Shown: piece after piece, positions 1 to 5,300 of the stretch | Position numbering within the stretch: the stretch's first letter is position 1 | How the letters are laid out: every line of letters begins with the position of its first letter | Assembly (NCBI GenBank): GCA_045536155.1 | Contig: JAZSMZ010000078.1 | Span: 1 to 10,751, forward strand | DNA: 10,751 nucleotides | Source of the DNA: JAZQNC01 sp045536155 | GTDB taxonomy: Bacteria; Bacillota; Clostridia; Oscillospirales; CAG-272 | Reading direction: 5' to 3' | Translations under genes and position numbers: made by a program | The notes under the pieces: model-generated | What the model was told of the DNA's origin: nothing | Seen by the model: the letters and a program-made list of their open reading frames with translations, nothing else | Databases searched by the model: none

Positions 1-40
1 ATCGCTAAGGCGTGCCTTCCATAAAGCAGGTTTTACCTGC
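1..40. repeat. Degenerate copy of a dispersed repeat, with short hairpins
   Basis: Positions 9-31 match the minus-strand reading of the hairpin repeat near 1243-1280 at 20 of 23 bases (core ATAAAGCAGGT), and both copies carry ATCGCT just before. This copy has lost the perfect outer palindrome and instead shows AAGGC-gt-GCCTT (7-18) and GCAGGT-ttt-ACCTGC (26-40). The window begins inside or at the edge of this element, so its full left end cannot be seen. Confidence 0.5.
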
Positions 41-47
41 CGCAACC

Positions 48-128
48 TTGTAGGGCGGTGGCTTGCTGCCGCCGAAAACAAACGATATATGCAAAGAAAA
101 CGGCGGGAGATAAACCCCCGCCCTACAA
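48..128. repeat. Imperfect inverted-repeat element with TTGTAGGGCGG ends
   Basis: TTGTAGGGCGG at 48-58 is matched by its exact reverse complement CCGCCCTACAA at 118-128. Smaller GC-rich arms are nested inside: GGCGG/CCGCC around 54-72 and GGCGGG/CCCGCC at 102-122. This resembles the small palindromic, MITE-like repeats scattered between genes in gut Clostridia. No coding capacity is visible. Confidence 0.6.
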
Positions 129-129
129 C

Positions 130-164
130 AAAAGGAGTACGGACAATTTGTTCGTACTCCTTTT
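130..164. terminator. Near-perfect 35-bp palindrome, bidirectional-terminator-like
   Basis: AAAAGGAGTACG (130-141) pairs perfectly with CGTACTCCTTTT (153-164). The 11-base centre (142-152) can extend the stem through a G-T wobble and ACA/TGT pairing. A runs on one side and T runs on the other give the form of a factor-independent terminator on either strand. No gene ends right beside it, so it may be the terminator of a lost or distant gene, or part of the surrounding repeat cluster. Confidence 0.4.
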
Positions 165-211
165 CACACGCCTTGCTTTGTAAGGTATAGTGTGTTACAC
201 CTTTTAGGTGT
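165..211. repeat. Two adjacent small stem-loops
   Basis: CACAC (165-169) pairs with GTGTG (190-194), enclosing CCTT (171-174) and AAGG (182-185). ACACCT (197-202) pairs with AGGTGT (206-211) across a 3-base loop. They sit between the 130-164 palindrome and the 228-373 repeat. I see no function beyond membership of the repeat cluster. Confidence 0.35.
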
Positions 212-227
212 ACTGTCGGGCGGTGAT

Positions 228-373
228 GAGCCTCCCTTGTGTAAAAATTTACTCCGTAAATTAGGGAGGTGGCTCGCGCAAGCGAGACGGAGGGATTGTA
301 AAAGCAAAAAATTCATCGTAAAACAATCCCTCAGCCGCCTACGGCGTCAGCTCCCTTTACACAAGGGAGCCTT
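228..373. repeat. Structured palindromic repeat (MITE-like) of the gut-Clostridia type
   Basis: The element is bounded by CTCCCTTGTGTAAA (232-245) and its exact reverse complement (356-369). Inside are a left hairpin (CCTCCC 231-236 with GGGAGG 264-269, enclosing AATTTAC 246-252 with GTAAATT 256-262), a small CTCGC/GCGAG hairpin (273-286), a 10-bp pair GAGGGATTGT (290-299) with ACAATCCCTC (323-332), a GCCG/CGGC hairpin (334-345), and a right hairpin GCTCCCTT/AAGGGAGC (350-370). From memory, repeats with this end sequence and the GAGGGATTG core occur in many copies in Faecalibacterium and related Clostridia. It has no transposase and no target duplication that I can make out. A small open frame across it is not a gene. 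Confidence 0.7.
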
Positions 374-418
374 GGGTTTGTGCGCCCGAAAGTTTATCTG
401 CTTTTCCTGACAAGCACT

Positions 419-438
419 GCTTTTGTGGACACAAAAGC
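419..438. repeat. 8-bp hairpin GCTTTTGT/ACAAAAGC
   Basis: GCTTTTGT (419-426) and ACAAAAGC (431-438) form a perfect stem with a ggac loop, directly beyond the terminator-like hairpin of the 230-residue gene. It could act as a second, weaker stop signal or a 3'-end stabiliser on the minus-strand transcript. Confidence 0.35.
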
Positions 439-460
439 GAAGCCCCACACGAGGTGGGGC
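432..460 (-). terminator. Probable terminator of the 230-residue gene
   Basis: Read on the minus strand, GCCCCAC-ctcgt-GTGGGGC (460 down to 442) starts 11 bases after the stop codon at 472-474. It is followed by the T-rich tract TTCGCTTTTG. The stem is short but GC-rich and correctly placed. The T tract is interrupted, so efficiency is uncertain. Confidence 0.5.
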
Positions 461-471
461 AAACAAGGATC

Positions 472-1164
472 TTAGTAAAATTGTTCTATGACGATTTCTT
501 CTCCCGTTGTTTCATCGCGAAAACGGAAACGTCGCAAATCTCCTTGGCTCTTTCCTTTTCCAATGTATGTGCACGGTTTTCCTTCTTTATCCATAGGCCA
601 TTCGGCTGATTGCGGCCAACAGGGATATCCTTTTTCACTTTTAAATACTTCCCTGATTTTGGCTTTGATTGCTTTTTTACGTTCGGTCTTTTTCATAGTT
701 TCAGGAAATAGAGGAATGATATGTTCCTGAATATATGCTTCTGGATCACCTTCAAGATATGCGGGGATCACTTCCAATGCAAAGACGTACGCATCATTAT
801 ACTTATAAAAAAACGGAATAGACTGATCGAGCTGAGTATATATTTCGTAAACCTCTCTGTAGAACACACTCGCTCCCTGTGCTGATTTAACGTTATGCGT
901 AACAAGACGAAATTCATACGTTAACAGTTGTCTGACAGATTCATATCGAGGGGGACAATATTGTAAATGTGGGTCGGTTTCGGGTGCTAAAAGATGGCGG
1001 CAAGTGTTGGTGATAGGTTTTCTGTTTGGGTCTTTTTTCAAATCATCAATGATTTTTTGTAAAAAGGCATCAATTTCGGGCTTTTCATCATAGAGACGAC
1101 GGAATTCAATGATATCTAATTTGCCGCTCAAAAAATCAACAATCGTTTGCTGTGCATAATCCAT
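472..1164 (-). CDS. Conserved-looking hypothetical protein, 230 residues
   Basis: I do not recognise a characterised family. The protein is soluble, with no signal peptide or membrane segment. Residues 1-170 look mostly alpha-helical and charged; for example, residues 9-45 carry amphipathic helices and 154-176 form a lysine-rich helix. The last 50 residues differ: a compact segment with W183, a WPM motif at 189-191, GKP at 195-197, an aromatic/basic RRFRFRD stretch and an acidic VIEQFY end. From memory, a C-terminal WPM...GKP...TGEE...QYY-like module recurs on uncharacterised clostridial proteins of varied N-termini, but I cannot name it. The start is supported by AAAGGAG seven bases upstream. 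The gene has its own strong promoter (-10 at 1204-1209) and a terminator-like hairpin, so it is a single-gene unit. An immunity or stress role is possible but unsupported. Confidence 0.85.
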   Translation of the reverse strand: MDYAQQTIVDFLSGKLDIIEFRRLYDEKPEIDAFLQKIIDDLKKDPNRKPITNTCRHLLAPETDPHLQYCPPRYESVRQLLTYEFRLVTHNVKSAQGASVFYREVYEIYTQLDQSIPFFYKYNDAYVFALEVIPAYLEGDPEAYIQEHIIPLFPETMKKTERKKAIKAKIREVFKSEKGYPCWPQSAEWPMDKEGKPCTYIGKGKSQGDLRRFRFRDETTGEEIVIEQFY

Positions 1165-1203
1165 ATAAATATCTCCTTTGCTTTTGCCGTGTATTCCATT
1201 GAT

Positions 1204-1232
1204 ATTATATCATGAAAACCAAAGGTCGTCAA
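1204..1232 (-). promoter_or_regulatory. SigmaA promoter of the 230-residue gene
   Basis: On the minus strand, TTGACG (1232-1227) and TATAAT (1209-1204) are separated by exactly 17 bases. The -10 is preceded by TGA, giving the extended form TGATATAAT. The -10 also sits within the odd palindrome TGATAT-A-ATATCA. Transcription should start near 1197, leaving a leader of about 33 nt with the ribosome binding site AAAGGAG. Confidence 0.8.
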
Positions 1233-1242
1233 GATAAAGCTG

Positions 1243-1280
1243 TTGGCGTACCTGCTTTATCGCAGGTACGCCAAGCGATG
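1243..1280 (-). repeat. Perfect 12-bp-arm hairpin, copy of a dispersed repeat; possible terminator
   Basis: TTGGCGTACCTG (1243-1254) pairs perfectly with CAGGTACGCCAA (1263-1274) across an 8-base loop. It lies 25 bases behind the stop of the membrane-anchored protein and just upstream of the next promoter, which suits a transcription stop. On the minus strand, however, the stem is followed by CAGCTTTATC rather than a T run, so it is not a classical terminator. Read on the minus strand with the flanking ATCGCT, it closely matches positions 1-31, so it is also a member of a repeat family. Confidence 0.6.
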
Positions 1281-1299
1281 CATTTTTTATTTAACTCAA

Positions 1300-3072
1300 T
1301 TACATTCCAATGCCAATCAGCATCATAAGCAGATCAGTGGGCAATCCGCCCATAAACTGCATGAGTGCACCTGTAATATTGACGATCTCTTCGTCCATAT
1401 CGGCGGCAGTGTATTTAAGAATCTCGTCGTATTCGGGGAATTCGCCGATGCCGTCGCCCTTGCCCCATTTGATGGTAAGGAAATCGAGGCTGGCCTTTTC
1501 ATCGTCGTCGATCATTTCATCAATTACAAGAGTCCAATCTTCTCCATTTTTGATGCACTTGCCCGAAAGTGCCCAATCAATGTTATCGTTCTTTGTTGCA
1601 CAAAAACCGAACACGCCGCTCTGCTTATTGTAATCATACTTAATCTGCATATTATCTACGTCATCAATTATGTTGATCTCGAAAGCATAAGCCTCTTCAG
1701 TGTCTGTGAAGATACCGTTAACTGTGCCTACAACCTCGCCGTTTTCTTTAACTTCGAGAACAAAGGAAGTATTTTCCTTGTCGTAGCTGAACGCAATGAG
1801 ACCGTTTTCCTCAGCGGGATCAATTATATCCAATGAAAGATCCAACGACTTATCGGTTTCTTTGTATTCAAATACGGCAGAGTTTACGGATTCTGCATCA
1901 ATTACGGTGCATCCTACCTTAACGTTGTTCTTTTCGTTTACGTGAACCGTAAGAGCGAAATCGAGATAGTCGGTTTCATCAGCTGTGTTGCTTCTGCCGA
2001 ATTTAAAGCCGACGAAATTAACGGTTTTCTGATCAGCGTAATAGGAAAGAGTGAAGTTAAGCTCGCTGTTTTCGCGAATACTTTCAATAGCATACGACAC
2101 GCTTTCATCGTAATATGCCCAGAACTCTTCAACTGTCATACCCTGACCGCTGATATTTATCTGGAAATTAATCGAATCAAGATATTCCTTGACAGATTCG
2201 CTTGTTTTTACCCAGTTTGCAACTGATTCAACAACATTTGCAAGTCCGTCTGCCGTAATGGAGAATTTCACCTCATAAACGGGCTTCTTTTCGGAATTAA
2301 CGTCAATTTCGGTCTTTTCGATCACAGCAGTGCTGTTTTCGACAAATGCTGTTTTGAAAGTATCGACGAATTCATCGGCAACGGTCTTCTGAAGCCCGGC
2401 GATCTTTATAAAATCGGATGCGGTATTAGCGAATTTAGCCGAGTTCAAGCTATCAAGATACCTTTTAAGAAATTCAAAATCTTCTTCTCCAAGCGCGTAA
2501 TCGGATCCGCTGTTGGGATTGAGGAAGGAATTGTTCAAAGCCTCAATATTATCCTCGCCGAGATCGATACCGTATGCTTTGCCGAGAATATCCCTGACAT
2601 CAACGATAATTTCGTAGTTAGAAATGTACATATCTGCGCTTGCAAGGGGCTCGTTTTTATAAAGGAGATCAAGATCCAGCATAGCCTTCGGATCGGCGCC
2701 TTCATCATTGAAATCAAAATCGTAAACAATGTCTGCCTTGAAATCCTTTGCAATTTCGGGAACTTCAAGCTCATCGTCTGCCTTACTTAAATCAACCTCT
2801 GCGCCAAAGTAGAAATCCTCGAGCTTTACAGGAGTAATCTCGGGCACTTTTGTATTTCCAAACGTCTTTTTCAAGCTGTATTCGACAGCTTCTTCGGGAG
2901 TCATCTCTTCAATATTCGGCTCAGCGTTTACGATCGAAGTGATCACCCATACGCCAACGGCTATCAAAGCTACGGCAACAACTGCTATAACAGCGATAAG
3001 GCCTGCGTTGGTTTTCTTTTTGGGCTGAACGTCTTCGGTAATGATGTTTTGGTTATTTTCCTGGTTGTTCAT
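1300..3072 (-). CDS. Membrane-anchored protein with large acidic extracellular domain, function unknown
   Basis: A short polar cytoplasmic tail with KKK (18-20) precedes one clear transmembrane helix (about 23-48, rich in A, V and I). This predicts an N-in protein with a 540-residue domain outside the membrane. The ectodomain is strongly acidic and appears rich in beta strands from about 330 to 555, with repeated alternating patterns such as VGTVNG and YAFEINI. Cysteines are few and there is no lipobox, sortase motif or catalytic signature I can name. The C-terminus (569-590) is hydrophobic and methionine-rich, which is odd for a secreted domain, but it is not long enough for a confident second membrane helix. 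The start has GGAGG five bases upstream. Large clostridial surface proteins of this plan are common and mostly uncharacterised. The gene lies 131 bp behind the hydrolase operon with its own leader, so a role in sugar binding is only a guess from position. Confidence 0.85.
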   Translation of the reverse strand: MNNQENNQNIITEDVQPKKKTNAGLIAVIAVVAVALIAVGVWVITSIVNAEPNIEEMTPEEAVEYSLKKTFGNTKVPEITPVKLEDFYFGAEVDLSKADDELEVPEIAKDFKADIVYDFDFNDEGADPKAMLDLDLLYKNEPLASADMYISNYEIIVDVRDILGKAYGIDLGEDNIEALNNSFLNPNSGSDYALGEEDFEFLKRYLDSLNSAKFANTASDFIKIAGLQKTVADEFVDTFKTAFVENSTAVIEKTEIDVNSEKKPVYEVKFSITADGLANVVESVANWVKTSESVKEYLDSINFQINISGQGMTVEEFWAYYDESVSYAIESIRENSELNFTLSYYADQKTVNFVGFKFGRSNTADETDYLDFALTVHVNEKNNVKVGCTVIDAESVNSAVFEYKETDKSLDLSLDIIDPAEENGLIAFSYDKENTSFVLEVKENGEVVGTVNGIFTDTEEAYAFEINIIDDVDNMQIKYDYNKQSGVFGFCATKNDNIDWALSGKCIKNGEDWTLVIDEMIDDDEKASLDFLTIKWGKGDGIGEFPEYDEILKYTAADMDEEIVNITGALMQFMGGLPTDLLMMLIGIGM

Positions 3073-3112
3073 GTTTACCTCCGTGTAGTGTTAAAAAGTT
3101 TTATGTATTCGC

Positions 3113-3134
3113 GATAATTTTTTTGATATTATCA
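3113..3134. repeat. Small palindromes in the leader of the membrane-anchored protein gene
   Basis: TGATA-t-TATCA (3124-3134) is a perfect odd palindrome. GATAAT (3113-3118) can also pair with ATTATC (3128-3133). They lie in the 5' leader between the -10 and the ribosome binding site and could be an operator or a weak hairpin. AT-rich palindromes of this size also arise by chance. Confidence 0.25.
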
Positions 3135-3161
3135 AGATTACCACTTATATATAACAATTAT

Positions 3162-3170
3162 ATTATATCA
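3162..3170 (-). promoter_or_regulatory. Extended -10 promoter candidate of the membrane-anchored protein gene
   Basis: On the minus strand TGATATAAT (3170-3162) gives an extended -10 identical to those of the hydrolase operon and the 230-residue gene. The -35 position at 17-bp spacing reads GCTCCT, which is poor. Overlapping TATAAT and a weaker TTGTTA-18-GATAAT pair lie just downstream, so the exact start is uncertain. The resulting leader would be about 80 nt. No clear terminator separates it from the preceding GH36 gene, so read-through from the operon is also possible. Confidence 0.45.
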
Positions 3171-3203
3171 CGTATTTCTCAATGAGGAGCTTATTTTGAG
3201 CGA

Positions 3204-5273
3204 TTATTTTGCGATAACGGTATGAGTCATCTTTTCACCGCTCTGTGTGACTGCGAAAAGTCCGTTGTCGAGCTTCTTTACGTCGAGTCCGTCGCACGAA
3301 AGCTCTTCTGCGGCGATATAAAGTGTTTCGCCTGCCTTTTCAAAGGTGAAATTAAGCTTGCCGTCGGCATAGCTCTGCTCAATTTCGGGAGTAAGCGCGC
3401 TGTCGGTTGCAACAACTGCAGCTTCGTCGGCCTTTGTGATGAAGAGAACCTCGGATGCGTGCGGCTTGATCTCGATAGAGAATGTCTTTTCACTGACACC
3501 GTGATACTTCTTTGCCCAGAATCCGTAAACATGGGATCTCTCTGCATCGACGGTATAAGTTTTTGCCTCGTCCGTCCAGTTGATCAATACCATAACGTGA
3601 TTCTTGCCGCGGAGTCCGTTATCGAGCACCTCGGGGATGGGAGAGGTGAGCAGATCGAGCGGTGTTGCGGGAATCTTATTTACCGGGAACATGCATGAAA
3701 GATCCTTGATCTGCTCATCAGAAAGGAGTGAAAGCTTGTCGGAAAGCATTAAAATGCCACCCGAAGCAGCAGTTGCACTCATATATGTGCGGATTTCGTC
3801 ATCGTTTCGTGTGCATCCTCTCTGGCACTCGCTGTCCTCGTTTTCGCCCTTGCGGACAATGAGAACGTCGGCATCGCAGATGAACATACGGTTGCCGTAG
3901 AACCAACGCTTGAAGATATCGTTATACATCTGTCCGACAGAGGGCCAGTCTCCGCCTACGTCGGTACTTGTTCTTACGCCGTCGGCAATACCTGCAACTG
4001 CTCCGAAGGGAGCGGTGCAAGCAAGAATAAACGTGCCCTCGGGTGTGCTGTCACGGGCGATCTGCATGATCTTGCGGAAGCTCTTCAACGAGTTGAAGGA
4101 AGGGTCGGCGTGCTGGTAAGGACCGATAGATGCGGTGATACCGTCGAGCTTGAGGTATTCAAATCCCCAATCCTCGGTTGCACGTCGGAAGATCTCCGCC
4201 ATGTATTCCTGCGACTCCTTCTTGGAAATGTCAAGGTTAAACATCGAATAGTCGCCGTATCTGGGACCGTCTCCGCCCCAGTCGCGAAGCATCCAATCGG
4301 GATGCTCCATTGCAAGCTTTGAATCGGACTCAACTATCAGCGGAGCAAACCAGAGTCCAGGAGTAAAGCCTGCCGCTCTGATTCTGTCTGCCTCGGCTTT
4401 CATTCCCTTTTCAAACTTGGCATTGGCCTCCCAGTCGCCGTGCTTGCCGTACCAGCCCGAGTCGATCTGGATATATTTAATGGGCAGCTGTTCTTTATAT
4501 TTGGCGGCATCGGCAACAGAATTTCCGATCATGTCGGAGGTGATGCTGTGGAGATAGTAATACCACGAGCAGAATCCGACGGGGGTATCGAAGCGGGGAT
4601 TATATCCTCCCTCGATCATCTCATTTGCGGTTCTGTCGGCATATTCAGGAAGACCTGTCTGCAGATCCTTACATTCGTTAAAATAGAAGATATCGCTGTG
4701 ATAGGTTTCGCCCTCGCTTATAGCGTGGTGCTCGGTAAAGGCAATTATCTGCATTACACCGGTGCCAAAGAGCACGACCGAGCCGAAGTTCTCGCGGTAA
4801 GAGATAAATCCGGCAACGTAGCACTTGCCCGACACGCCCTGGAATGCGCCGTAGTCGCCGCATTGGAAGGAGCCGTCTTCACCAAGATTGGTAGTTACAA
4901 CGGGAGAAAGCATCTCGTTTAAACGGTTGCCGTTGCAGCCGCTGAGACGGGGTGCAATGAGTGCGCGGGGATGGTCGGAAAGATTAGAGGTGATTACGAA
5001 GCTGTCAACAGATGCATAGGTTCTGTCGGCGGTAAAGTCGCACTGAATACCCATGCCCTCGCCCTCATGACGGAAATTGAGCACTGCTGTGCCGCAAACT
5101 GCCTTATAGCCGTTTTCGGTTTCATTGAGCGTCCATTCGCCCGTTACGTCGGAAAACGTCTGAGGTCCGCCGGGAAAATCGGCATGGCGAAGCTGGGGAG
5201 TGAGATCGGAAACGAGTACGTTTCCAAAGTTATCGGTTATTGCGGGCAAGCCGTTATGTAAAATGACCTTCAT
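3204..5273 (-). CDS. GH36 alpha-galactosidase, Thermotoga GalA-like, cytoplasmic
   Basis: This is predicted to release terminal alpha-galactose by the retaining mechanism of clan GH-D. An N-terminal beta-sandwich (about 1-215) precedes a TIM barrel (about 225-545) and a C-terminal beta domain (about 550-615), with a further 70-residue tail. Family signatures, compared from memory with Thermotoga maritima GalA, are QIDSGW (269-274), PGLWFAP (305-311) followed by EHPDW (323-327), the nucleophile loop YLKLDGI with D377 (GalA D327), FILAC (415-419), and R434...D438 (GalA R383 and D387) carrying the acid/base aspartate. RMFICDADVLIVR (462-474) also aligns. At 689 residues it is longer than GalA (about 550) but usual for clostridial GH36. 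There is no signal peptide. AAGGAG lies seven bases before the start. It is the last gene of the three-hydrolase operon, 27 bp behind the GH95-like gene. The catalytic set looks complete, so activity is likely; the natural linkage is not deducible. Confidence 0.92.
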   Translation of the reverse strand: MKVILHNGLPAITDNFGNVLVSDLTPQLRHADFPGGPQTFSDVTGEWTLNETENGYKAVCGTAVLNFRHEGEGMGIQCDFTADRTYASVDSFVITSNLSDHPRALIAPRLSGCNGNRLNEMLSPVVTTNLGEDGSFQCGDYGAFQGVSGKCYVAGFISYRENFGSVVLFGTGVMQIIAFTEHHAISEGETYHSDIFYFNECKDLQTGLPEYADRTANEMIEGGYNPRFDTPVGFCSWYYYLHSITSDMIGNSVADAAKYKEQLPIKYIQIDSGWYGKHGDWEANAKFEKGMKAEADRIRAAGFTPGLWFAPLIVESDSKLAMEHPDWMLRDWGGDGPRYGDYSMFNLDISKKESQEYMAEIFRRATEDWGFEYLKLDGITASIGPYQHADPSFNSLKSFRKIMQIARDSTPEGTFILACTAPFGAVAGIADGVRTSTDVGGDWPSVGQMYNDIFKRWFYGNRMFICDADVLIVRKGENEDSECQRGCTRNDDEIRTYMSATAASGGILMLSDKLSLLSDEQIKDLSCMFPVNKIPATPLDLLTSPIPEVLDNGLRGKNHVMVLINWTDEAKTYTVDAERSHVYGFWAKKYHGVSEKTFSIEIKPHASEVLFITKADEAAVVATDSALTPEIEQSYADGKLNFTFEKAGETLYIAAEELSCDGLDVKKLDNGLFAVTQSGEKMTHTVIAK

Positions 5274-5300
5274 TTTATGTCTCCTTAATGGTTAAAAGGT

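Noticed and set aside
192..410. 72-codon open frame on the plus strand
   Set aside because: It runs through the 228-373 palindromic repeat, has no ribosome binding site and its product is a low-complexity basic peptide dictated by the inverted repeats.
1..471. CRISPR array or insertion sequence
   Set aside because: The repeats are inverted and unequal, not regularly spaced direct repeats, and there is no transposase or cas gene anywhere in the window.
1243..1836. 197-codon plus-strand frame opposite the membrane-anchored protein gene
   Set aside because: Begins inside the 1243-1274 hairpin and is antisense to a gene with a good start site and membrane anchor.
3073..3203. Terminator between the GH36 gene and the membrane-anchored protein gene
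   Set aside because: Only 4-bp CTCA/TGAG arms and AT-rich mini-palindromes are present after the GH36 stop; none has a GC-rich stem with a T run.
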